From: Leptospira noumeaensis
Lineage (GTDB): Bacteria; Spirochaetota; Leptospiria; Leptospirales; Leptospiraceae
Reading direction: 5' to 3'
NCBI RefSeq assembly: GCF_004770765.1
Contig: NZ_RQFK01000009.1
Coordinates: 186,001-250,000, forward strand
Length of the DNA stretch: 64,000 nucleotides
Made by a program: the position numbers and the translations under genes. The notes beneath the pieces are model-generated. The model did not search any database, was not told where the DNA came from, and saw nothing but the letters and a program-made list of their open reading frames with translations. Below, one piece after another: positions 37,101-44,951 of this stretch (the first letter of the stretch is position 1; every line of letters starts with the position of its first letter).

Positions 37101-40100
37101 TAACGCAGTTATCGGTTCTGATCAAATGGATGTTTTATTGGAGCGCAAAAATGCCCAAACAAATCGTATCAAGGAAATCAAAGCCAACGAAGTCTCTTTA
37201 GCTAAGTCTGCTGCTTCCCTAGCGATTGCGGGTGCTACGGGATTACCAATTGAAATTGTGAGTGCAGGGGTCAGTGATTTTGCAAGTGCCCGTGATGCTA
37301 AAAATGCAAGAAGAGCTATGACTAAAAATCCAATCATTGATGGAACGAGTCAAGTTTTCGGAGTGGTTGGGGGGATTGTTAAAACGGCAGTGATTGCTAC
37401 TGGAGTTACCCAAGGAGAATTCCAAAAGTCTATTTCCCAAGCCAATCAATTAGCGAGTGGTGGTTCCCTTAGACAATCAAGTGCTGCACTCGCTAGTTTG
37501 GGTTTATCAGAGCAAATGTATGGGATGAAGGCTACTGGAACCAGCTTTACTAGCGAACTCCTGAATATCAAAGATAAAGATAGAGTCATTGAAGAACTTG
37601 GAAAAAGGGCTCTTGCCAATCAGATGGCTGCGAATTTTGGAATCGATCCAAAGATTGCCTTAGGTTTTATCAACAAAGGTTATGGTGATTACAAAACAAG
37701 AGAGAGCGACAAAAAAGCACAAGCAAACGCGATTGAACAAGTAGCTGTGATGGTTGCGACCACTGCCATCACGATGGGTACCGGGGTCGCTTTAAACGCA
37801 ATGGTTGCATCTGCGAATTCGACAATTTCTGCCATAGGATCAGCAATTGCTAATTTTGGAAACACAGTTGGGAATGCAGTGGGTTCCTTGTTAGGATCTA
37901 CAGCGCAGGCTACCACGACAATGGTAACAAATGTAACTACAGGTGCTTTGGAGGTTAGTAAAACTGCAATTAATGCGATCTCAGCTATGGCGAATGCTAC
38001 TGTCCAGGGAGTTGTTGGTTCAAAGAACGGTATCGAAGGAGCTCTTGCTGGAATCGCCAACGGACTCTTGGGTGGCGTCACCCAAGCAATGGGTTCTATA
38101 CAATCTGGAATACTCAAAGGAATCACCCCGGGGCTTGGTGTAACGTATCACCCGAAAAATGGATGGGGCGGGTCCATTGGTATTGGTAATACAACTTCTA
38201 ATGCTAGTATCTCTTTCTCCCAAAGAGGAGATACAACCATCCAAGGATCTTATTCTCTCGGAAAAGGTGGTATCCAACTTGCTGGTGATGCCACAACAAA
38301 TGGTGCAGCCAATCTCGGATTCAATTACAATCCTACCGGGAACGGGCCAAGAAAGGATTGGAATTTCTCTCTGATGTATGATCTAGCTGGAACGGGCCTG
38401 TCTGGAAGTGTCGGTTACACCGATCCACGTTCGACGTTAGGTGTTAAATCAACTTTCAATAGAGATGGGATGTCTACTTCCGCCGAATTTACTGGCGTTA
38501 GCCTTGCAACGAACGGGCCCAACGGATTCCAAATGGATGAAATAAATTTCGCCGAGCTTAACATCAATGCAGCCCAGGATAAAACTAGCAATGATCAAAA
38601 TCCAAATCAATCATCCGAGAATGGCGGTCCAGAGGACGATGGTGATTTGAATCGTGATTTAGCGGATGCGGGAAAGGCACTTTCTAGTTTATTTTTCGGA
38701 GGGGTTGCGATTGTACGCGGATTGTATGGCGGGGGGCAGGCAAGGGCAGCGGATGGATCGACGACGCCAACAGCAAATCCGGGCGAGACAGCGATCCTCG
38801 AGAGAAATCGTAGGAGAGAGGAAGAGGCAGGGGAAACGAGAGACAATCAAAATTTGCCGAAACAATCAGATCAGCCATCGGCACCTAATGTTGCACAAGT
38901 GATTCCAGCTCCTGGGATTAACAAAGAAGATGGGCCTAAATCGCCTTTACCGGTAATTCTTCGGGCAGTAGATCATTTCCCACCAATCGATAATAAACCA
39001 ATAAATATAAATGATGTTTCCTCTCGTATTGATGATGTAAAAGTATCCGTTGCGAATTATAACAGGGAAATCGATACACAAATCAAAGCGATCAAAGAAT
39101 CAGATCCAAATTTAAAGGATCCACAAAACAAAGAATTGGTGAAGAAACTTCAATCGGAAAAGAAAAATGCAGAAAAAATAGCAAGAGTTCAAGAAGCGCA
39201 AATAAGAAGTTTAGAGAGTAAAACACCTCTGATTTCAGGAACTCGCCCAATGAATTTGGAATCCGGTATAACGAACATCATCACATTTGAACAAAACAAA
39301 AACCAAAAGGAAACCCATGATCAAATCAGAGAGTTTGTTAAAGGTGGTCAATTATCGGAAGACACAAAAGCACGATTAGATCAAGAAAAACAGTCTTTGC
39401 CTGAATACAAAAAATTGAAAGAACTTCAGGGACAAAAAGACAGGTTAGAAACTGATTTTCGATTGAATAACTTAGATCGTGTAAACGAAATTCAGTTTGG
39501 GGGAATCAACCAGCCAATTGATCTGCAAAACTTGCTGATTACCAATCCGCAAAAATACAATGAATACGTAAAATCTGTGAGTGAAATACAAAAACAGATT
39601 GATCAATTAACACTTCCAATTAAAAAAATAGACGCTGAGTTTGAAGTAAGGGCTAAAGTCGAAAAATATAAAGAAATGGGAATTGGTATAGAATTCAGAA
39701 AGAATGATTCAGATCTAAATTATAAATTGGAGCAACTGAATCGAGCTTTTGGAGTGGAAAATTCGAGGCAAGACCAAATTGCCGCCTTGGATAACTTGAA
39801 AGGAAAAAACGTATCATTTTCTAAACCATTATTTGATACGATTGTAACTCCTACTGAAGGTGTTGCCTTAAAACCGGCTCCAGGGCAGGGGAATTTATCT
39901 ATCTATCAAACTGTAGATGGAAAGGAAATTCGAAGACCGATTCCAATGTCTGAAACCGATGTTGTAACTTCTCGACCGGACACGGACAGAGTGAATCCAG
40001 TCAATGGTAGAATAGGTGCTCATACTGGCACAGACTATAGTTTGCCTATAGGAACTGGTAACTCTTCTGTGATGGAGGGAACAGTGGAAAAAGTAGAAAA

Positions 40101-40386
40101 TAGCCATAATTCTTTTTTAAATATTGGTGACGGAGGGACACATAATGGCGGTTCCGTTCGAATTGAATCTTCCAACGATAATCCTAAAATCAGAACGACC
40201 TATTACCACCTAAGCCAAATCAATGTGGAACCAGGTGATAAGGTTAAGATGGGAGACCTTATTGGCAGGTCAGGGAATTCGGGAAATTCCGGTGGGCCAC
40301 ACCTCCATTTTATTGTTGAGGTGAAAGTTGGAGAGGATTGGATTCTACAGAAAAATGAAGAGTTTGATTGGTCGGGAGTACCTTAA
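34123..40386 (+). CDS. Giant exported protein (2,087 aa) with C-terminal M23 peptidase domain
   Basis: Signal peptide at about 1-29 (cleavage near TFGQ). Residues 30-900 are mostly helical and Glu/Gln/Ser-rich. Two Ala/Gly-rich hydrophobic stretches (about 960-1110 and 1200-1330) are followed by a Gly/Asn/Thr beta-like segment (1335-1480), an Asn/Gln/Pro linker (1485-1610) and a Lys/Glu helical part (1625-1890). The C-terminus is an M23 endopeptidase with its ligands present: His1967 and Asp1971 in HTGTDY, His2029 in YYHLSQ, His2060 and His2062 in HLHF. The N-terminal part resembles, from memory, the Leptospira 'longest protein' family TIGR04388. A long conserved body with an enzymatic tail is the layout of polymorphic toxins, but a structural or cell-wall remodelling role is equally possible. 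Confidence 0.8.
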   Translation: MFSKPSSYRLFIVLIGSLFLFFASRTFGQSLSETWNVPGYQSSDYSEFYGQMYFSNSMEEWDARVEQVLTFSINQWLENADRMVGLLLSEESGEDTFVSNVGYLDERMRSLYSEVSVLYSEWERELLADYFDNRNAFLYKLETGKVDSIYFERIGQESLYEEYTEEERALIENQNRILESAKEWEFEWNRTKQEGLDSFATAFSDLETDYDAYILSLQETEIRFSENLNAINSYKETIKSALSGMVSQLKMGLDSSCSVQSGCQYKNFDGSYNEAGKIFSKFINDLSDELSESSIDPDSMFTSISTKIKNFLSEESNKAYSEHTMYQGRVYTYQTGFQINLNQSTSSFDLGAAEWRIRNQSYYDITSDMKYENWLSGGLGEVGNFSKIQDEEMRGIFQSIHHGDYARLTSIINSKLGEGRRVQSLITANLYTDAYHFVNNEKIAGFYVPFEEAHHTQGNLMLDGHDKYGYWIADRFITILTPGRHSFQMGAIGYSVLYEMFDETSLKTSLYWKENSSQLGGQYQYFQDTLLPAVSHWESKVKEYADTYEEWKGNRENLILEATAKLESNRQELERSKEEWLHRLEEEKREGIKSWVNLYETGEKKDITSPTITSWTPNKEMEAVDRTKLVEYQTLASSNEVISGVQVGGVGLLEELQRTIVGVDQYASVIQMNSELEAFQRSEQQKLINQLIYGINTESIRERKLTREENILIGNYDVSLLSKEELSQFGSCYENPNAVNCKSLLKKEFEASFNSDTGILTLKREIHNGLLGDKNEKGKYTAAKTEEVRHIKLSSLEKVHSPDQKGFFTVWSEEDWDSLYQSKTKITENFLTNSLQKDKKSIGSNINSIIETDNRNQELFVTRKVEKEKTDSLIQELALAYFTGGAAGVRASLKGKVEDHINTELAKAWITATGGSEEDLQMVSMIMDFMRGKVETKKIESRSNFVSASNPFQGIENIFRNSVGGYADFFNNATGGLSGALLTNAMLPVVALGNAVIGSDQMDVLLERKNAQTNRIKEIKANEVSLAKSAASLAIAGATGLPIEIVSAGVSDFASARDAKNARRAMTKNPIIDGTSQVFGVVGGIVKTAVIATGVTQGEFQKSISQANQLASGGSLRQSSAALASLGLSEQMYGMKATGTSFTSELLNIKDKDRVIEELGKRALANQMAANFGIDPKIALGFINKGYGDYKTRESDKKAQANAIEQVAVMVATTAITMGTGVALNAMVASANSTISAIGSAIANFGNTVGNAVGSLLGSTAQATTTMVTNVTTGALEVSKTAINAISAMANATVQGVVGSKNGIEGALAGIANGLLGGVTQAMGSIQSGILKGITPGLGVTYHPKNGWGGSIGIGNTTSNASISFSQRGDTTIQGSYSLGKGGIQLAGDATTNGAANLGFNYNPTGNGPRKDWNFSLMYDLAGTGLSGSVGYTDPRSTLGVKSTFNRDGMSTSAEFTGVSLATNGPNGFQMDEINFAELNINAAQDKTSNDQNPNQSSENGGPEDDGDLNRDLADAGKALSSLFFGGVAIVRGLYGGGQARAADGSTTPTANPGETAILERNRRREEEAGETRDNQNLPKQSDQPSAPNVAQVIPAPGINKEDGPKSPLPVILRAVDHFPPIDNKPININDVSSRIDDVKVSVANYNREIDTQIKAIKESDPNLKDPQNKELVKKLQSEKKNAEKIARVQEAQIRSLESKTPLISGTRPMNLESGITNIITFEQNKNQKETHDQIREFVKGGQLSEDTKARLDQEKQSLPEYKKLKELQGQKDRLETDFRLNNLDRVNEIQFGGINQPIDLQNLLITNPQKYNEYVKSVSEIQKQIDQLTLPIKKIDAEFEVRAKVEKYKEMGIGIEFRKNDSDLNYKLEQLNRAFGVENSRQDQIAALDNLKGKNVSFSKPLFDTIVTPTEGVALKPAPGQGNLSIYQTVDGKEIRRPIPMSETDVVTSRPDTDRVNPVNGRIGAHTGTDYSLPIGTGNSSVMEGTVEKVENSHNSFLNIGDGGTHNGGSVRIESSNDNPKIRTTYYHLSQINVEPGDKVKMGDLIGRSGNSGNSGGPHLHFIVEVKVGEDWILQKNEEFDWSGVP

Positions 40387-41021
40387 TGAATAAATGGATT
40401 TTTGTTTCATGTATCTTGTTTCTCTTTATAAACTGTAAAGAAAAGGCAAAGGAATTCATTATTAAATCAGAATTTAAGAATAGCAAAATTGATTTTGATT
40501 TCTTTTGTAAGTCTTCGGAAAGCACAGATCTAATGTATTATGAAATTACTATGAAAACAGGCGAATATCTTCCTGTATTGAAGTGCGATGATAAGTATGG
40601 TAATTTTAGAATCCTTGTTCAAAATGTTACATTAGATAATAGCGTATGGCTGACACTAGCAGAACTTTCCTGTATCAATGATCTTTGTATCATAAAAGAA
40701 AAACCGGGCGAACGTCTGATGGGGGAGCCTGATGGTGAGTTGAAATTTCAAGTCATTAACAAGGATGTGGTTAAATTAATAAGTTCCAATGTAAGACAGT
40801 TAGGCTACCAAGACAGTGATGTAGGAATTCCTTATAAAAAGGCAGAAGACTTTTTCGATTTAAAAAGAAATATTTATATCTTTAAGAGGCCGTCAGAGTT
40901 AAGGAACTGCCCAATGTCAAGAATCATAGTTGATACAATCGGTGATAAAGGAGTTAGCTGTGGCGAACCGGCTCCTGAAATAAACGAAAGTCCTTCTGAT
41001 AAGGAACCAACAAATAACTAG
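40386..41021 (+). CDS. Lipoprotein paired with the giant protein (candidate immunity protein)
   Basis: A 211-residue lipoprotein with lipobox FINC near residue 17. The mature part has several Cys (CKSS, LKCDD, LSCINDLC, RNCPM, VSCGE), which suggests disulfides in the periplasm, and is otherwise a beta-rich unknown. Its ATG shares one base with the stop of the giant gene (TAATG), so translation is coupled. The frame extends 6 codons upstream, but the ATG at 40386 opens the signal peptide. A small periplasmic lipoprotein directly after a peptidoglycan-peptidase tail fits an immunity role; this is inference from position only. Confidence 0.65.
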   Translation: MNKWIFVSCILFLFINCKEKAKEFIIKSEFKNSKIDFDFFCKSSESTDLMYYEITMKTGEYLPVLKCDDKYGNFRILVQNVTLDNSVWLTLAELSCINDLCIIKEKPGERLMGEPDGELKFQVINKDVVKLISSNVRQLGYQDSDVGIPYKKAEDFFDLKRNIYIFKRPSELRNCPMSRIIVDTIGDKGVSCGEPAPEINESPSDKEPTNN

Positions 41022-41033
41022 TAAGTGATTCCT

Positions 41034-41101
41034 TTCCCCTCGGCAGCGATGGCCGAAGCTCGCCGGTCGGAACACGATGTTCCGCCGGCAGGAGTGGGGA
41101 A
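41034..41101. repeat. GC-rich palindromic intergenic element
   Basis: A 68-bp GC-rich block stands out against the AT-rich surroundings. The centre is a near-perfect palindrome: GCCGG-tc-GGAACA, loop CGA, then TGTTCC-g-CCGGC (41062-41089). The outer ends TTCCCC (41034-41039) and GGGGAA (41096-41101) also pair. It lies between two convergent genes. It may act as a terminator, but its composition suggests a dispersed repeat. Confidence 0.6.
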
Positions 41102-41109
41102 TGGGAAAC

Positions 41110-42966
41110 TTATACCTTCCAAACATAAACAAAATCAGTGCGGTCAGCCCAGGGGAGAGGGAACGCAACTTTGTGGAGTTTGATGGATCCGGCTCGTAGG
41201 TATTCGCGGATGTCACGGTCGCGGAAGATGGTTTCGCTAAAGGAAATTTCGCCGGAATTGGTTACAGATTGGAGTTTGGCTGTGTAGTTGACTGTGTTTC
41301 CAAAATAATCAATATTGCTGTTTAGGTTTACTGCGAGGCAGTTTCCTGTATGGATTGAGATCCGTATCCTAACAGGCGTATGTTTGTTTTCGGGATGGAA
41401 CCATTCTTGCATTTCCTTTGCAGCTTTTAATGCGTGTAAGGGGGTTGAAAAACTAGCCATCACAGCGTCGCCGATGGTTTTCACAACCACACCGCGAAAG
41501 TTTTGAATGATTTGGTTGGTTTTGATAAAGTGTTCGCGCACTTGCAAAAAAGCACCGTGGTCACCTTCGGATTCATAGAACTTGGTCGAGCCAACAATGT
41601 CAGTGAATAAAATGGTTTTGAGACCAATGTCTAACTGTAAATTCGTCGCAATGGCTTCTTCGGAAAATAAATCCCTAAATTCTTGGTAATCAAAAATTTC
41701 GGATGGTCTGAGGCTCGTTTGGTCTTCGTTTCGTTCTTCTAAAATGATGGTGACATCATCATCAGATTCGTTTTCGAAAACTAAGTTAGGTTTTGGAGAA
41801 ACTTTGATTTCTTCTTCTCTGGTTTCGGGTAACCACAAAATATCTGTTTGGTTGTAGGATGGTTTGATATCTACAAGCCGATATTTTTTTTCACCTTTTT
41901 TACGCAGACGAAACACTCCTGATCCAACAAGCAAACTTGCCGAGTAGGATTTTTTAGCAGGGATCGTTTTTGTTAGGAGGATATGGTTTTTTGTGGCGGG
42001 TTCTGCTGCACAATAGAATTGTTTTTCAATGATACGAATGCTTTGGTGCAGGTGAAAGGTGACTTCGATGGAGTTAACACCTGTAGTATCAAAGTCAATT
42101 TCACATACTTCACATTCGTCTTTTTCGGGAATGTCGCTGAGTTTGGTGAGGCTTGTCCTCACCCCACGGCAATGGGGGCAGACAATATCCCAACTGAGTG
42201 TGAATATTCCTAACCGACAGCCATGTAGAAAAAGAAAAAGAGTTTCATCGGGATCTAGGTTTAACCTTCGACTCACCTCTTTGATTCGAATGCGATCGAG
42301 TTCGTTATCACTTGCGGTTTTGATCCATTGAAAAACGGCGGTAACGGCTTCCTTGGAAACACCTTTGTTAATGAGGTTTTGGGTTTCTTTGTCTAGTTTT
42401 TCTGGATGAATCCACTGGGCTTCGGGGACAAAGGAAAATTCTTTTCCTGCGATGGGAGTTGCTTTTGGTTTTTTATGTTTAATCTCTTCTGCAATATCAT
42501 TCAAAGCTTTGCGAAAAGAAATTTCCAATTTTGGCATTGCATATTGCAAAAGTTTTCTCATAAAGAAATTTCGAGGAATCCAACCAAAGTACAAATAAAC
42601 TTTACACCTGGATTCACCTAACGTTTCTAAAATGATTCGACTTCGGACATAATATCCAAATCCTTTACTGTAAATTCTTGCGTTACCTATTTCTTTGAGA
42701 TACTCCCATTCCCAAGGGACTTCTTCCCATTCTAATCGGAAACCAACTTGTTTAGTTTTCCCCATTAGTTTCCCGTTTCGTTCCTGGTAATCATATCTGG
42801 GCATACCGACCCTTTTGTTGAGGGAAGAAGTATCGATTAAATGTGGCCACATTTCTTCCCGAGTCACAGGAAGGTCAAATTCCCAAAGAGAATCAAGTGG
42901 GGTTGCGAGATTTTTCCAACGATCTTCCCAAGGATATTTTTGAAGTAAGGAATTTAAATCAATCAT
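41110..42966 (-). CDS. Class III adenylate/guanylate cyclase with SRPBCC-like N-terminus
   Basis: A 618-residue cytosolic protein in three parts. Residues about 1-165 look like an SRPBCC/START-type lipid- or ligand-binding domain. Residues about 190-400 contain a zinc ribbon (CPHC and CEVC) in a DUF5939-like region. From about 425 there is a class III cyclase domain, with metal-binding Asp residues in FTDIVGST and TIGDAVMA. In the segment usually ending VNxAARL the sequence reads VNYTAKLQ, so the transition-state Arg is Lys. Activity is plausible but may be altered. It overlaps the upstream GH5 gene by 4 bp. Confidence 0.82.
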   Translation of the reverse strand: MIDLNSLLQKYPWEDRWKNLATPLDSLWEFDLPVTREEMWPHLIDTSSLNKRVGMPRYDYQERNGKLMGKTKQVGFRLEWEEVPWEWEYLKEIGNARIYSKGFGYYVRSRIILETLGESRCKVYLYFGWIPRNFFMRKLLQYAMPKLEISFRKALNDIAEEIKHKKPKATPIAGKEFSFVPEAQWIHPEKLDKETQNLINKGVSKEAVTAVFQWIKTASDNELDRIRIKEVSRRLNLDPDETLFLFLHGCRLGIFTLSWDIVCPHCRGVRTSLTKLSDIPEKDECEVCEIDFDTTGVNSIEVTFHLHQSIRIIEKQFYCAAEPATKNHILLTKTIPAKKSYSASLLVGSGVFRLRKKGEKKYRLVDIKPSYNQTDILWLPETREEEIKVSPKPNLVFENESDDDVTIILEERNEDQTSLRPSEIFDYQEFRDLFSEEAIATNLQLDIGLKTILFTDIVGSTKFYESEGDHGAFLQVREHFIKTNQIIQNFRGVVVKTIGDAVMASFSTPLHALKAAKEMQEWFHPENKHTPVRIRISIHTGNCLAVNLNSNIDYFGNTVNYTAKLQSVTNSGEISFSETIFRDRDIREYLRAGSIKLHKVAFPLPWADRTDFVYVWKV

Positions 42967-44939
42967 AGTGGTTTTAGGATGAGGGTTGCCTTCCCCCCAT
43001 TTCCTTTGACTGTCAATTCACCGTCTGTCTCTGAAATTTTTTCTGCATTGGAGAGTACAATTTGTACACCATTGGGGTAAACGAACCTTGGAACTTTGAT
43101 GATACAAGGTTCCAAGATTTTGGAATCAGAATCCCATTCGAAATGAAATTCTCTGGTTTCTAAGTTGTATTGCATTTTGGTTGGAGTCCCTTGGGTAAAG
43201 GCAGCGTAAGGCCGACAAAAACCTTCAATGGCACGACCACCACCACCATAGACATCGGGATCAGAACCAGGAATGATTTGGTCTTTTGAAAAAATGCTAA
43301 GGTCTTCTTGGTTCCAACCATCTCCCACCATCAAATCGTTTTGATTTGAGGCAGTGTAGTTCCAGATTGTATTGGATAAAAGAAGATGATCCATCGCATT
43401 ATACATGGCATCAAGAGCCATTACATGACGTTTCCAAATTTTTGGAGAATGATTTCCTTTTTTCCATTCTTTATATGCTTTCCCCCCTTGTAAGTCAAAA
43501 GGGATTCCAAATTCACCGATAAGACTTGGGATTTTTCCAGGAACTGAATCTGCTGTATTTTTGATTCGAGTGAGTTGGCGCACATACATAGCTTCGATAC
43601 CTGATTTACCGAATACGGGTCGTTTGGTGAGAGTATCAATAGCAATTGGATAAAGGAATTTTTTGAATAGAAGTGTAAGTATATCGTACCAATGTGCCGC
43701 ATTCACCGCAAGTTTTGGCGCTTCCCCATTGAGATGAGGATGGGTGAATGCATCCGATGCCTCTCTTTCAATAAAAACCATCCAATCCTTTCGGATTTCT
43801 TGAATCGTTTTACCAACAGTACGCATAAATGGAATTAGATAATCAGCGTCAAAATCGATGGTACGTCCATTTACCTTTTGGAAAAAATCGTTTTTTTCGA
43901 TAAATGGCGTTCCGTCTTTTGTGATGGTGTATGCACCTTCTAATTGGAATGGATCTCCCGGAGATTCGGGTAACCAGATAGATACTTGGTTCTGATTGAC
44001 AGTGACTGTTTTTGTGGGAACAAATCCTCCCTTCCAAACTTTAAGGGTGAGGTAAGGCAAATCAATCGAATGTCCATGAGAAGAGAATAGTGCGTCAATC
44101 GGTGACCAAGCAAGGCCAGGTTTGGCGGGGTCTGCATCGCCATTGTTTAAACAACGATCATTCATTGCCCTACCAATAAATCCCTTTCCTGGTTCATTCA
44201 ACGAATCAAAACCCAAAACAAAGTCAAAGTCTTTGACTCGTTTTGCAATTTCCTTCATACAACCCAAGTAGTGATCTTGTAAATAGTCCTGAACATTTTT
44301 TCCGTCGATGAGGAAGTTTGGTGCAAAATCTTTTCCTCCAAAGAACAAAGTCCAAAGGATGCCATTCCCGGCATAACGATAGTTTTGTGACCAGCACATG
44401 GTCGGGTAATTATCTTCCTGACGGAGACCAGGTTTTGAATAGTCATAAGCTCTTTGCATGACAATTGCCGCATCTGCTTCGGAAAGTTTGCGATAATCAA
44501 TTCCTAGTTTTTCAAAAATCCAACCTGGGGCACCATCTCCACCCGTCATCCTCGACCAAACGTCTTGGTGAAAATCAATAAATACATAAAAACCATATTC
44601 ACCAGCCAGACGAACAATCTCTGTAAAATAATCCAAATAAGCCTCATCGTATTCATTTGGACCTTTGTGTTCGACAGCTTCCCAAGTGGTTAATAAACGA
44701 AGAACGTTAAAGCCCCATCGTTTGAGTCTTGTTAAATGGTCATCTGCTTCGGCAAGTGGGAAGGGTCTTCCGATAAAACTTACTTCTCTGTGGTCAGAAA
44801 AATCACTAGGAAACTGCGTTCCGCCATTGGGAAAAGGAACCTTGGTATCTCCACCTAAATTAATTCCACGTAAAATTACTTTTCTTCCGCTAACGTCTAC
44901 AAACCATTCGCCTTGGGGTGTGAGTTTTTTTTGTGCCAT
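42963..44939 (-). CDS. GH5-family endoglycoceramidase/steryl-glucosidase-like enzyme
   Basis: A 658-residue glycoside hydrolase of the clan A barrel type without a signal peptide. It opens with the motif VILRGINLGGDTKVP. The acid/base Glu is in FDSLNEPG and the nucleophile Glu is in IGEFGIP. The C-terminus is a beta domain (about 560-658) like the GH5 C-terminal domain. The wording, including YVFIDFHQDVWSRMTGGDGA, recalls fungal GH5_12 enzymes that split glucosylceramide or steryl glucosides. Being cytosolic and coupled (4 bp overlap) to a cyclase with a START-like domain, it may act on an internal glycolipid. Confidence 0.8.
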   Translation of the reverse strand: MAQKKLTPQGEWFVDVSGRKVILRGINLGGDTKVPFPNGGTQFPSDFSDHREVSFIGRPFPLAEADDHLTRLKRWGFNVLRLLTTWEAVEHKGPNEYDEAYLDYFTEIVRLAGEYGFYVFIDFHQDVWSRMTGGDGAPGWIFEKLGIDYRKLSEADAAIVMQRAYDYSKPGLRQEDNYPTMCWSQNYRYAGNGILWTLFFGGKDFAPNFLIDGKNVQDYLQDHYLGCMKEIAKRVKDFDFVLGFDSLNEPGKGFIGRAMNDRCLNNGDADPAKPGLAWSPIDALFSSHGHSIDLPYLTLKVWKGGFVPTKTVTVNQNQVSIWLPESPGDPFQLEGAYTITKDGTPFIEKNDFFQKVNGRTIDFDADYLIPFMRTVGKTIQEIRKDWMVFIEREASDAFTHPHLNGEAPKLAVNAAHWYDILTLLFKKFLYPIAIDTLTKRPVFGKSGIEAMYVRQLTRIKNTADSVPGKIPSLIGEFGIPFDLQGGKAYKEWKKGNHSPKIWKRHVMALDAMYNAMDHLLLSNTIWNYTASNQNDLMVGDGWNQEDLSIFSKDQIIPGSDPDVYGGGGRAIEGFCRPYAAFTQGTPTKMQYNLETREFHFEWDSDSKILEPCIIKVPRFVYPNGVQIVLSNAEKISETDGELTVKGNGGKATLILKPL

Positions 44940-44951
44940 TAACTAATCCTT

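Noticed and set aside
37689..38126. Long antisense open frame within the giant gene
   Set aside because: It is a shadow of Ala/Gly-rich codons on the opposite strand, with no ribosome binding site or domain.
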